Below, in pieces: positions 16,881 to 25,071 of a stretch of DNA of 64,000 nt (the first letter of the stretch is position 1; each line of letters starts with the position of its first letter). This DNA comes from Sporosarcina sp. Lineage in GTDB: Bacteria; Bacillota; Bacilli; Bacillales_A; Planococcaceae. The stretch covers positions 1-64,000 of the forward strand of contig JAPFCR010000021.1 in assembly GCA_026169375.1 (NCBI GenBank), read 5' to 3'. A model generated the notes under the pieces. The model searched no databases. It saw nothing but the letters and a program-made list of their open reading frames with translations, and was not told where the DNA came from. A program made the position numbers and the translations under genes.

Positions 16881-17167
16881 GACTCTAATGTGTATCTATT
16901 GAATCCATTAAAAGCTCTAATGGTAGCTTGAATAGATCCATTAGAGTCAGTTATTGCTTGTCTTGACTCTAATGTGTATCTATTGAATCCATTAAAAGCT
17001 TTAATGGCAACCTGAATAGAACCTTTAGAGTCAGTTATTGCCTATCGTGACTCTAATGTGTATCTATTGAATTCATTAAAGACTCTAATGGCAACTCGAA
17101 TAGATACGCAATAGAGTCAGTTATTGCGTATCGTGACTCTATTGCGTATCTATTGAATCCATTAATG
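16881..17167. repeat. Tandem array of 84-bp palindromic repeats (3.4 units)
   Basis: Units start at 16881, 16965, 17049 and 17135. Each begins GACTCTAATGTGTATCTATT and ends with its imperfect complement ATTAGAGTC. An inner hairpin CCATTA/TAATGG sits in between. Sixteen bases (AGTTATTGCTTGTCTT or variants) separate units. The array begins 8 bp after the stop of the Schlafen-like gene. The right arm of unit 3 (17099-17118) is a perfect complement of the left arm of unit 4 (17135-17154). The fourth unit is truncated after the inner left arm. Confidence 0.85.
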
Positions 17168-17261
17168 TGAATATTACTACAAAGTAAACATCCGTAAGGA
17201 TTTTTGTTCTTATTTCCCATCCTCCTTTTGATAAGTTGTGTAAGTGACTTGATATTAAAAA

Positions 17262-17293
17262 CAGCCAACCATCTCAAAAGATAGTTGACTGCT
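17262..17293. terminator. Imperfect stem-loop after array 1
   Basis: CAGCCAACCATCT pairs with AGATAGTTGACTG around CAAA. It resembles the stem at 14955-14986 in sequence, so the Schlafen-like gene plus array is bracketed by two related stem-loops. Confidence 0.5.
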
Positions 17294-17421
17294 CTTTGTG
17301 TTGTTTCAGAGTAGTGTCTGAATTATGTGGATGACTGGGACGACTTAATAAGAAAAAGGTTTTTTTGTCATGCCTTTTTTAAACAACCTTCTTTTAGTTC
17401 ATTAAAATTTCATAAAAAAGA

Positions 17422-17470
17422 AGCCCATCTGAGGAAGTTTGAGTAAAATCTCCTCGGATGGACTTTTTGA
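17422..17470. terminator. Stem-loop in gene-poor region
   Basis: GAAGCCCATCTGAGGA pairs with TCCTCGGATGGACTT, with a T-run to the right. Part of it (TCGGATGGACTTTTTGAAGT) recurs at 17875-17895. Confidence 0.5.
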
Positions 17471-17486
17471 AGTGGACACCCAACCA

Positions 17487-17577
17487 ATTAATCAAATAAA
17501 CTTAGCGTATCGCTACTATTTTTTGTTGGCGCAATAAAACGGTATTTGTCGTCTTCGCCATTTACCTCTAAAGCATG
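17487..17577 (-). pseudogene. C-terminal coding remnant, family unknown
   Basis: The minus strand reads HALEVNGEDDKYRFIAPTKN then SSDTLSLFD and a TAA. The phrase looks like a genuine protein end but I cannot assign it. Its upstream side is cut at the dispersed repeat at 17574. Confidence 0.35.
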
Positions 17578-17610
17578 TCGGAGTTGTGTGACGCACAGGC
17601 ACACCCTACT
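17574..17610 (+). repeat. Dispersed REP-like repeat
   Basis: Reads TGTCGGAGTTGTGTGACGCA then CAGGCACACCCTAC. It is only the right-hand part of the family. Confidence 0.7.
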
Positions 17611-17734
17611 ATTTGGCTCTTAAGAAGGATTAAGGTATCCAATCACCATAAAATACGTCATAGATAATAAGAAAATGCGTCAAGCACTGGTTACACAAAG
17701 GAAACAAGATAAATAAAATACGACAAGACCAAAC

Positions 17735-17855
17735 AGCAAAAAAGCCCCCTTGACCGATTTCTCGATCAAGAAAGCTTTGGAAATTAACTCCTTGGACTAT
17801 CCAAACGAGTTGTCAGAATAGTGTCGGAGTTGTGTGATGCACAGGCACGCCCTAT
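17735..17855 (+). repeat. Full-length dispersed repeat
   Basis: Starts AAAAAAGCCCCCTTGACCGA, hairpin partner TCGATCAAGAAAGCTTTGG, then TTGTCAGAATAGTGTCGGAG and TTGTGTGATGCACAGGCACG. Use as a reference copy. Confidence 0.8.
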
Positions 17856-17901
17856 TCTATTTCTGAAAATATTCTCGGATAGACTTTTTGAAGCGGACAC
17901 C

Positions 17902-18867
17902 TTATTGAATATACTTCTTAACATCTTCAATTCGATCATATTCAAAAGCATTTTCGATTATTGTTTCTAAAGTCTTCATATCTAAATTAATAATTTCTTC
18001 TTTTAATTCCTCTGGAAGATTTCCAAACTTCTTTGTTAGCAATCTGATTGTTGTATGACTAAATCCAAGTACTGTTTCTTCCATACCTTTTTCCATACCT
18101 TTTTCCATACCTTTTTCCATATAATGCTCCGCTAAAGTCATGACAATCTCACTCCCTTCAGGATAAGTTGTAGCGACTTGATCAATAATTTTCTGAACTT
18201 CTTTCTCAGTTAAATCTTTACCTGTTCCGAATAGATAACGCATAACGATTTCAAAATACTCAATACAACGTTCTTTGCTTTCTATTTCATTCAAGTATGT
18301 TAATGCTTTTAAAATAGAACTTAGTATATCTTCATTATTTGGATTAGATACCTCTTTAATCAGCGTCTGATAAATCTTTAAAACCGCTCGTCCTTTAATA
18401 TCAACATCCGAACGATAAGACATATCGTAAAACTGATACGTAAAATCTGGAATGTATACTTTTAGCTTATCAGGAAGATTAGTATACCCTGTAATCATCT
18501 CACTTAAACGTCGTGGAACATTCCAACCTTCTTTTCCTTGGTAGATAACCAAAGGAATAATTACGGGTAACTCCCATTCATTTTGTTTCTTCGTTTTCGT
18601 CTCCCAGATACTTACAAGATATTTTAACAACTGTAAAACAATACCTTTTTCTGGTGAGCTTTTATGTTCAAATAAGAAGTATAAATATCCTTCATCGCCA
18701 TGTATATTTACTTTAAATAACAAATCTGAAAAGCTTTCTTTTAGTTCATCATCTATAAAGCTGTCTTTCTGCGGATTTATTGTATCTAAGTCAACAAATT
18801 GTATGACTTCTTCTGGTAAATAGAAAAGTTCTTTGACTAAAAATATTTTGGAGATTGTGTGAGTCAC
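17902..18867 (-). CDS. Rpn-family recombination-promoting nuclease (Transposase_31/YhgA-like), 5' end altered
   Basis: A 321-residue product of the YhgA-like PD-(D/E)xK family. Landmarks are YLPEEVIQFVDLDTI near 17, the nuclease core DELKESFSDLLFKV, FLFEHKSSPEKGIVLQLLKY with the E-x-K residues near 85, and LPVIIPLVIYQGKEGW. The C-terminal GMEK repeats, coded by a 12-bp tandem repeat at 18079-18120, are typical. The expected N-terminal H-D-x-x-F/K-x-x-F segment is absent. The start codon lies inside a GAGTCACTC repeat end at 18850-18872, so the front about 20 residues were probably lost. Catalytic residues remain, so partial function is possible. Confidence 0.7.
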   Translation of the reverse strand: MTHTISKIFLVKELFYLPEEVIQFVDLDTINPQKDSFIDDELKESFSDLLFKVNIHGDEGYLYFLFEHKSSPEKGIVLQLLKYLVSIWETKTKKQNEWELPVIIPLVIYQGKEGWNVPRRLSEMITGYTNLPDKLKVYIPDFTYQFYDMSYRSDVDIKGRAVLKIYQTLIKEVSNPNNEDILSSILKALTYLNEIESKERCIEYFEIVMRYLFGTGKDLTEKEVQKIIDQVATTYPEGSEIVMTLAEHYMEKGMEKGMEKGMEETVLGFSHTTIRLLTKKFGNLPEELKEEIINLDMKTLETIIENAFEYDRIEDVKKYIQ

Positions 18868-18872
18868 TCAAT
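18850..18872. repeat. Dispersed repeat end overlapping the Rpn start
   Basis: Reads AGATTGTGTGAGTCACTCAA. It carries the GAGTGACTC core in shortened form and supplies the apparent start codon of the minus-strand gene. Confidence 0.5.
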
Positions 18873-19039
18873 GATGTAAATTGCACAAAAGGTGGTGACA
18901 GATATGAAATGCAGTTCGGGGTTTCAACGAACTGCGCACGTACCTGCTCACCTAAAAGCAGTGAAGTCGGCGAATATACAAACAGAAAGAGGGAACGCTT
19001 AGGCGCGATAACACTGTCACTCGACGTTCCAATACAGAC

Positions 19040-19152
19040 AGAAAAATCCCTTCAACCGATTTCTCGATCAAAAGACTTCTTCTGTTCAACCCGATACTAT
19101 TCCGGACTATTATCAGAATAGTGTCTGATTTGAGTGAGTGACTGGCACCCGA
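19040..19152 (+). repeat. Full-length dispersed repeat, GAGTGACTGGCAC end
   Basis: Starts AGAAAAATCCCTTCAACCGA with partner TCGATCAAAAGACTTCTTCT, then ATACTATTCCGGACTATTAT, CAGAATAGTGTC and GAGTGAGTGACTGGCACCC. It lies 40 bp past the orphan antitoxin stop. Confidence 0.75.
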
Positions 19153-19189
19153 ATTTAAAGCGTAAATTAATGGGAACTTGGCACAAATT

Positions 19190-19408
19190 TTATTCAGCAT
19201 CCCAGTCTATGTCCTCGAAACGGACAAATTCACCTTTTTTTATTTCTTCTCGTGCTTCGTCAATTTCCTTTTTTTCTCGTGGCGTTAATTTTGAAAAGTC
19301 AGGATCCCATTCACGTACAAGAGAATATATATATTCAATCGCCAACTTTTGTTTATCTTCTGGTAACGCCTCAAGTAAATCTATTATTAGTTCCGAATCA
19401 ATCTTCAT
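19190..19408 (-). CDS. Orphan antitoxin-like small protein
   Basis: A 72-residue acidic protein: MKIDSELIIDLLEALPEDKQ, then LTPREKKEIDEAREEIKKGE and VRFEDIDWD. The LTP-x-E-x-E-E-x-R-x-E-I-x-x-G-E pattern followed by an F-E-D-I-D end resembles RelB/DUF2281-type antitoxins. A GAGGGGAG ribosome site precedes the ATG. No toxin gene follows: within 40 bp the sequence runs into a dispersed repeat, so the toxin was probably lost. It could also be an unrelated small protein. Confidence 0.5.
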   Translation of the reverse strand: MKIDSELIIDLLEALPEDKQKLAIEYIYSLVREWDPDFSKLTPREKKEIDEAREEIKKGEFVRFEDIDWDAE

Positions 19409-19483
19409 ATTTAAAAACTCCCCTCAGTCATCTGGCTGTTACCACTAATAAGTTAGTATCATACGTGTAAAGGATGTCACTGG

Positions 19484-19518
19484 TACTGCCACTATTTGTG
19501 TATTTCAAATTGTGGCAG
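19484..19518. repeat. Isolated hairpin (CTGCCAC-ATTTG stem)
   Basis: CTGCCACTATTTG pairs with CAAATTGTGGCAG around a 7-nt loop, followed by CACCTGGCATCCCG. It may be a relative of the repeat family or of another REP class. Confidence 0.4.
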
Positions 19519-19654
19519 CACCTGGCATCCCGTGGTATTGAACTAAATTTTCATTTTATTTTAATTTCTAACAAATCTATTATAACACAAGGAACGTAAA
19601 GTGAATTATTTGGAATATACCAACTTAATAACCGAATTGTCTGCAATAAAAAAC

Positions 19655-19687
19655 TATGCCCATTAAGCAATTAACTTAACGGGCATA
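19655..19687. terminator. 13-bp stem-loop
   Basis: TATGCCCATTAAG pairs with CTTAACGGGCATA around a 7-nt loop, with poly-A on the left. It would act as a terminator for minus-strand transcription, but no gene directly precedes it. Confidence 0.55.
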
Positions 19688-19829
19688 ATCTATTTTCAGG
19701 AAAATGAAGAAATACAAGGTATAATATAATTGATTTAGTCGTCGTTTCCCTATTTACACCAGGTTTTTTTATTTCTGCAAGTTATTAATCTACTATTAAG
19801 AGACAATATTCTTTGGCATCAATCATTCA

Positions 19830-19873
19830 CCGTTGTCGGAATAGCGCCCGAGTTGTGTGAGTGGCACTCGGTA
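19830..19873 (+). repeat. Dispersed REP-like repeat, short GAGTGGCACTCGG end
   Basis: Reads CGTTGTCGGAATAGCGCCCG then AGTTGTGTGAGTGGCACTCG. Confidence 0.7.
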
Positions 19874-19936
19874 TTCATACAGTACTTGAACGTATATAAA
19901 AAGAAAGAACCAACCCGAAGGCTAGTCCTTACAGTT

Positions 19937-20053
19937 AGAAAAAGCCCTCTGAATGATTTCTCGATCAAAGGACTTCTTCTATTCAATCCGATACTATTCT
20001 AAACCATTGTCGGAATAGTGTCTGAGTTGTGTGATGCACAGGCACGCCCTATT
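19937..20053 (+). repeat. Full-length dispersed repeat
   Basis: Starts AGAAAAAGCCCTCTGAATGA with partner TCTCGATCAAAGGACTTCTT. It continues through ATACTATTCTAAACCATTGT and ends TTGTGTGATGCACAGGCACG plus CCCTA. Confidence 0.8.
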
Positions 20054-20185
20054 ACATACCTTTTACACCCATACTGAATTTAGCTACTTATTGTTGTATT
20101 TAGTTGTGTACATTCTAAACTCCCTTAAAAGCCTTTACTTTTCTAGAAATTCCTTTAATTACTTTTCCAACCACTGCTAAAGAAA

Positions 20186-20203
20186 TGGACATTTGATTGT
20201 CCA
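20186..20203. promoter_or_regulatory. Palindrome upstream of Schlafen paralogue 2, putative operator
   Basis: TGGACATTTGATTGTCCA: perfect 6-bp arms around TTTGAT. It has the same arm length and spacer as the GGGACA-TTTAAT-TGTCCC palindromes of the downstream array. It lies 122 bp before the proposed TTG start, so it could be an autoregulatory site. Confidence 0.6.
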
Positions 20204-20324
20204 TCATTACCAGTTCTTAATCCACAATCCTTGATGTGCTTTGTTTCGTTTATTAATATCCATAAATGTTGTAGACTGTATAAGAATAGGTCGAATTGGT
20301 ATTACAATTCTGGAGGTGAGATTA

Positions 20325-22034
20325 TTGAGATCTATAAATGAAATTGAGAAATTACTTGATGAGCTTGATCATCGAATTGCCGATGATTTGGAAGCACATG
20401 ACCTAGATTTCAAGGAATGGACAAGTAGAAGTTTTGATGACAATGTGAAGCGCATTATCGAAATGTCTGTATGTATGGCTAATGGTGGAGGAGGACATAT
20501 TGTCTTCGGTGTTGCGGATAGAGTTCAGGGACGTAACAATGCCATACGCGGTGTTCCAAATGACTTAGATTTGTACAAATTACAAAATCGAGTATATACG
20601 AAAACTGATCCACATTTATTACCTACTTTCCAGTTTATTAAAGTACCGGAAGGAACTGGGACTCTTCTTGTAGTTAGTGCAACTGGAGAAATGGCGCCTT
20701 ATACTACTACTGATGGTTCTGCCACAATACGTAGAGGAAAAGAATGTCTCCCGCTGACTGGTTCACTGAGAAAGGAAATGGCAGGTACATCTTTAGATAC
20801 GGATTTAACAGCAGAATTAGTAAGAGAAGATTGGGAATCGGTAATTTCAGCTACTGCTATGGAAAAAGTTAGAGAAACAATGAATTCTAATAATGTCCCT
20901 ATGGAATTAAGAGAACAAAATGATTTCGACTTATTACACTCAATTGGTGCGCTCAGAGATAATCATCTAACCAAAGGTGGTTTATTAATCTTTGGAAAAA
21001 GTGAAATTATCGAGCGGATTATTCCACAATACCGTTGGTCATATCGCAAAATGCAAAGTGATACTGATTATGTATTAAGAGATGATGGGCATCAGCCTAT
21101 TCCGATTGCCTTGTATGAACTAGAACGATATTTAGCAACAGATAATCGAATTGTTACGGTAGAATCGGGTCTATTTCATCATGAATACAGTACTTATCCA
21201 AACATAGCAATAAGAGAGGCACTTCTTAACGCCTTTGGACATCGTGATTATCGAATTTATGGTTCTGTTATGTTAAAACAATATAATGAAAAGCTTGTAT
21301 TAACAAATCCAGGGACTTTTATAGGAGGAATTAATTCAGGCAATATTCTTCACCACCCTTCTGTAACCCGTAATAATCATTTAATGGATTTATTAGACCG
21401 ATTAAGACTGGTCAATCGTTCCAACTTAGGAGTACCACGGATTTATCGTGCGTTATTGATTGAAGGGAAAGAGCCTCCTATATATCGAGAGGTTGGAAAT
21501 AGCATTGAATTGACGTTGATTTCCTCCCCTTTATATCCGAATTTTAAGGCCTTTATTAAAGATTTACAGAGCCAAAATATTCAACTTGATGTAGATGAAC
21601 TAATTATTCTGCAGTACTTAATCCGTCACGAGCAAATAGATACACCTACCGCCGCACATATTGCTCAACGTAAATCAAATCATGCACGAGAACTGTTAAG
21701 TAAATTAGCTAATCAATATAGGTTAATTGACCCTGTCGGTCGGGGTAAAGGCAGATACTATATATTATCAAAAACAACTTCAGATGCCTTAAAACGAGAA
21801 ATGAGTTATGAACGACAAGTTGAACTTGATGATGAAGCGGCTAAGATTAGAATATTAACTGTCTTAAAGGAACAAAATCTTACCAATCAGGATGTACGAC
21901 AAATGACTGGATGGAATCGTAAAAAAGTTTATAAAATAATTAAGGAACTTGAATCTTCTGGGGCAGTTACAATTGCAGGAAAAGGTCGTGGCACTAGATA
22001 CACATTGAATACTGATAAAAATGACGTTGATTAG
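20325..22034 (+). CDS. Schlafen/AlbA_2-domain ATP-binding regulator, paralogue 2
   Basis: A 569-aa homologue of the gene at 15.2 kb with the same domain order: AlbA_2 (LDFKEWTS; CMANGGGGHIVFG), a middle region with LTKGGLLIFGKSEI, GHKL-like REALLNAFGHRDY, and C-terminal winged-helix units ending QDVRQMTGWNRKKVYKIIKE and GKGRGTRYTLN. I place the start at TTG 20325, because GGAGGTGA lies 5-6 nt upstream. An in-frame ATG at 20241 has no ribosome site and would add residues absent from the paralogue. The two proteins are clearly related but diverged throughout, so the duplication is old. A 104-bp repeat array begins 5 bp past the stop, and its palindrome recurs upstream of this gene. Confidence 0.75.
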   Translation: MRSINEIEKLLDELDHRIADDLEAHDLDFKEWTSRSFDDNVKRIIEMSVCMANGGGGHIVFGVADRVQGRNNAIRGVPNDLDLYKLQNRVYTKTDPHLLPTFQFIKVPEGTGTLLVVSATGEMAPYTTTDGSATIRRGKECLPLTGSLRKEMAGTSLDTDLTAELVREDWESVISATAMEKVRETMNSNNVPMELREQNDFDLLHSIGALRDNHLTKGGLLIFGKSEIIERIIPQYRWSYRKMQSDTDYVLRDDGHQPIPIALYELERYLATDNRIVTVESGLFHHEYSTYPNIAIREALLNAFGHRDYRIYGSVMLKQYNEKLVLTNPGTFIGGINSGNILHHPSVTRNNHLMDLLDRLRLVNRSNLGVPRIYRALLIEGKEPPIYREVGNSIELTLISSPLYPNFKAFIKDLQSQNIQLDVDELIILQYLIRHEQIDTPTAAHIAQRKSNHARELLSKLANQYRLIDPVGRGKGRYYILSKTTSDALKREMSYERQVELDDEAAKIRILTVLKEQNLTNQDVRQMTGWNRKKVYKIIKELESSGAVTIAGKGRGTRYTLNTDKNDVD

Positions 22035-22038
22035 AGAA

Positions 22039-22575
22039 GGGACATTTAATTGTCCCTAATTGTCCCGGAAAAGGATATTACACCACTAACCAGATGGATA
22101 TTTCGATTTTCGACCTTCTAAAGAGCTGCTTAATTAAGAAAAAGGACATTTAATTGTCCCTAATTGTCCCGGAAAAGGATATTACACCACTAACCGGATG
22201 GATATTTCGATTTTCGGCCTTCTAAAGAGCTGCTTAATTAAGAAAAAGGACATTTAATTGTCCCTAATTGTCCCGGGGCAAGAATATGACATCCATAATT
22301 AGGTATATATTCGGATTTTCAGCTTCCCAAAGAGCTGCTTAATCAAGAAAAGGACATTTAATTGTCCCTAATTGTCTCGGGGCAAGAACATGACATCCAT
22401 AATTAGATATATATTCGAATTTTCAACTTCCTCAAGAACTGTTTGAATAAGAAAGGGACATTTAATTGTCCCTAATCGTCCCAGACGAGGCTATGCCATC
22501 CCAATTTAAGCATTTATTTGGACCTTCAATTTACTAAAGAGCATTTTCCCAAGATAAGTACATTTAATTGCCGCT
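22039..22575. repeat. Tandem array of 104-bp palindromic repeats (5 units plus a decayed sixth)
   Basis: Units start at 22039, 22143, 22247, 22351 and 22455, exactly 104 bp apart. A degenerate sixth starts near 22557. Each begins GGGACATTTAATTGTCCC (or AGGACA), followed by a second half-site TAATTGTCCC. A CTTAATTAAG palindrome lies near the unit end. Units 1-2 and 3-4 are most alike, and decay increases to the right. Half-sites are 10 bp apart and units are about ten helical turns apart. The array begins 5 bp after the Schlafen-like gene. Confidence 0.9.
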
Positions 22576-22577
22576 AT

Positions 22578-22740
22578 AGATTAGTTAAGATGATAGATTT
22601 TCTTCCGCTTGTGATATGACTACTCTTATAGTCTTTTCCTGCAGCCCAAAATGTTCGCTCAGTTCAGATATACTCATTTGTTGCTCATGTAGCTTAGTAA
22701 TTTCCATTGCAACTAGTGACTTCCTTTTTCGAAACTAGAA
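22578..22740 (-). pseudogene. Small HTH fragment
   Basis: The minus strand reads FRKRKSLVAMEITKLHEQQM then SISELSEHFGLQEKTIRVVI and SQAEENLSS with a TAA. It contains a clear helix-turn-helix (MSISELSEHFGLQEKTI). A TAG lies just upstream and only an internal ATG is available (40 codons, no ribosome site). It may be a remnant of a DNA-binding protein next to array 2, or a very small regulator. Confidence 0.4.
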
Positions 22741-22786
22741 AGTATACTGTGTATAGAACACATTCCTTTCACTTTTATCTACTCAT

Positions 22787-22832
22787 GTAACCGAATTACA
22801 GGAGAAAATATTAGACTGACTAACTCGGTTAC
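22787..22832. repeat. 8-bp inverted repeat
   Basis: Arms GTAACCGA and TCGGTTAC with a 30-bp interval, in the space past the end of the minus-strand three-gene unit. Significance unknown. Confidence 0.3.
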
Positions 22833-22919
22833 TTACAACAAGTGGCATGATACGGTGGGAGGAGATATCCGTCTCCGTTTTCCTTCAAACAAATATATTT
22901 CCTCATTTTAACTAAGCAT

Positions 22920-23624
22920 CTAAGCCTCGAATGTGGAGCTATTAACTAATCCTAAAACTTTTTGAATGACGGTAACATTGAATCTATATGAAAAGACATC
23001 CGCACTTAAAATCGCTCCATAAGGAATGATCAAAAATCCAGCATATGATAATCTCGTGAATATATAATTTATCGTATCGATATCATAATTCCATTCCTTT
23101 GCTGGATCCCTATCCAGTTCTGCATAAACTTCGCTTACAGAGGCTCCTAAGACTTGACCGCTCTCCTTTTTATTAGCATATTCTTCAAAGACCTTTGTCA
23201 TTTTAACCAATAGTAGTATTTCTTCTTCTGTTAATAATGAGATTGATTCCATAAGCGAGAAAGTGAAATCGGATTTCATTGAATCATCACTACTATAAAA
23301 GTCAATAAACAAAGAAACATTTATTTCTCTTTTAGTTTTATCGCCGCTTTCCAAACTTTTTACGACTAGTTTTGTAAAGAGATCAAAAATTCTTTCATCG
23401 CGTTGAATTTCTTTAAACAACTCTTCAGGATCAACATTTTTATCGTTTAACATTTGTAGCACCTTAACAATTCTATCCTGCTGAATATGATTATTAATAT
23501 CTTTTATCAAACCAATACCGGGAATTACACCACTGATAAGAGTTACTGCATAATCAAAAGACTTTTGGGTGTTTGAGTTAACTAATCCTTTTACAGCATC
23601 ATTGATTTTGGTATCCCTAGTCAT
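22920..23624 (-). CDS. Unknown helical protein with hydrophobic segment, third gene of MORN unit
   Basis: A 234-residue product. The start at 23624 (MTRDTKINDAVKGL) is preferred because GAGGAGG lies 6 nt upstream and the ATG overlaps the preceding gene's stop (ATGACTAG). Residues about 25-43 (AVTLISGVIPGIGLIKDI) form a glycine-containing hydrophobic stretch; the rest is helical and acidic with FTFSLMESISLLTEEEILLL near 125. The layout recalls small effector-like proteins with one hydrophobic hairpin found in defence islands, but I recognise no named family. It overlaps the middle gene by 8 bp, so the genes are translationally coupled. Confidence 0.5.
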   Translation of the reverse strand: MTRDTKINDAVKGLVNSNTQKSFDYAVTLISGVIPGIGLIKDINNHIQQDRIVKVLQMLNDKNVDPEELFKEIQRDERIFDLFTKLVVKSLESGDKTKREINVSLFIDFYSSDDSMKSDFTFSLMESISLLTEEEILLLVKMTKVFEEYANKKESGQVLGASVSEVYAELDRDPAKEWNYDIDTINYIFTRLSYAGFLIIPYGAILSADVFSYRFNVTVIQKVLGLVNSSTFEA

Positions 23625-25065
23625 AAGATTCCTCCTCGATTCGAACGTCAAAATCCTCTACAATCATCTGTATAGTGAACGCATCTTCTTCTACATATTC
23701 CTCACATATAACTGAAACATTTATGTCATATGCACCGGCCTTTGTCGGCACGAGTAAGTATTCAGAGTCAAATGTCCTTTTCCTTGTATGCAATAACTCA
23801 GCACAGTGTACGCTAATCGTATTTCCATCTAGGTGGGTCCAATAATTTGGATTTGTACCAGTAACGAAATTCCGTAAAAGCTTGTCGTTCTTGTAGATGT
23901 TAGAATGTGAAAAAGCTCCGAAACCCATTCTACCTAACAACCCCGTTGCTGATTGTATGGCACCAAATCCTGCCATTTCAAACAGAGCTTTATCAATTGG
24001 ACTGTGGGGCAGAATAGGCGCTTCCGGCTCCTCCAAACTTTTTTTAGAACCTTCCAGTATTAGTACCTCGTCAGGTAAGTCCAACTCAATGTGAATGTCA
24101 TTCGCTTTAAGACTGCCTTCATTAATAATAGAGAGATTGAGTTCCAATCCAAACGCTTCGGCAAATTTATATGTTTCAAGCTCTTTATTGTAAGTTTCAA
24201 TTTTCTTTATTGTATCTGGAATTTTTGCATTGTATGATTCAACTTCTTCTTCAGTAACATACTTGCTCAGATGGGAAGTTATATCACTTTGCATAATCTC
24301 CGCGGGCAACGATAATCTATTGATTTCTATAGCAGGGTTGAATGCCAGTTTTAATTCATTTGTCTCGTTTATAAGTACATTAATATTAGGTGTGTTAACT
24401 TCTTCATATGAATAGCTATCTGACCATTCCACTTCTCCATATTTGCTCTCATAGGTCGGTTTAACCTCTCGAAGAGGCGAAGCAGGATCTATTGTAAATT
24501 CTCCTTCTTCGACGATTAAGTCTGCAATAGAATATGCTCCAAAGTCTTCAATGAAGTTAGCTTTATGGCGATGAAATTGTTCGTTTATTTGAATGATATC
24601 TTCATCATCATCAATCAATGTACCGTCACTATTCACAAGAACATCATGAATTACACCGTTCCATAGTTCTCCATCTTCCCAAGTGCCTTCTTTAGAGACA
24701 TACTGATAATCTCCATAATCATTAAGGTAATCTATTCCCTGTCCGTGTCTTTTATAATTTCTCCATGCTCCTTCATATAAAAGCGTGCCTTCACTAAACA
24801 ACTTCGCCCATCCTTCACAAATGCCTTTATTATCAATGAAAGCATGACAAACTTTCTCACCAGCCTTACTATAGACAATTGCCTTGCCTTCTGCATCGTA
24901 TTCAATAACAATGTTTCCTTCTTGCGAGAAATATTGAGTTTTTCCTTTGCTGTCCTGTGCGTAATCAAACTTACGCAAAATAGAAAGCAAATGTTCATTC
25001 ATCATCTCAAAGGCATCCTTAGGCTCCGCTACATCATATTTATATTGAACATAAGAAGGAATCAT
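23617..25065 (-). CDS. MORN-like repeat protein with C-terminal beta-rich domain
   Basis: A 482-residue product with no signal peptide or membrane helix. Residues about 80-140 contain two MORN-type phrases, GTLLYEGAWRNYKRHGQG and GTWEDGELWNGVIHDV. The middle is acidic. Residues about 300-340 (LELNLSIINEGSLKANDIHI, ELDLPDEVLILEG) resemble an Ig- or C2-like beta sandwich of the INEG-x-x-A-x-D-I type. MORN repeats often bind phospholipids or mediate contacts. It follows a membrane protein with a 6-nt gap and overlaps the next gene, so it is the middle of a three-gene unit. The ribosome site is weak, so coupling with the upstream gene is likely. No enzyme motif seen. Confidence 0.55.
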   Translation of the reverse strand: MIPSYVQYKYDVAEPKDAFEMMNEHLLSILRKFDYAQDSKGKTQYFSQEGNIVIEYDAEGKAIVYSKAGEKVCHAFIDNKGICEGWAKLFSEGTLLYEGAWRNYKRHGQGIDYLNDYGDYQYVSKEGTWEDGELWNGVIHDVLVNSDGTLIDDDEDIIQINEQFHRHKANFIEDFGAYSIADLIVEEGEFTIDPASPLREVKPTYESKYGEVEWSDSYSYEEVNTPNINVLINETNELKLAFNPAIEINRLSLPAEIMQSDITSHLSKYVTEEEVESYNAKIPDTIKKIETYNKELETYKFAEAFGLELNLSIINEGSLKANDIHIELDLPDEVLILEGSKKSLEEPEAPILPHSPIDKALFEMAGFGAIQSATGLLGRMGFGAFSHSNIYKNDKLLRNFVTGTNPNYWTHLDGNTISVHCAELLHTRKRTFDSEYLLVPTKAGAYDINVSVICEEYVEEDAFTIQMIVEDFDVRIEEESYD

Positions 25066-25071
25066 TATATT

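Noticed and set aside
17168..17240. Minus-strand start GGAGGATG followed by a CLLC-containing peptide
   Set aside because: The ribosome site would touch the ATG directly and the frame soon runs into the repeat array; no support for a gene.
16881..22575. Tandem repeats as CRISPR or as plasmid origin iterons
   Set aside because: The unit-to-unit sequence is conserved throughout, so there are no spacers. No replication initiator is adjacent; the neighbouring proteins are AlbA_2/GHKL type.
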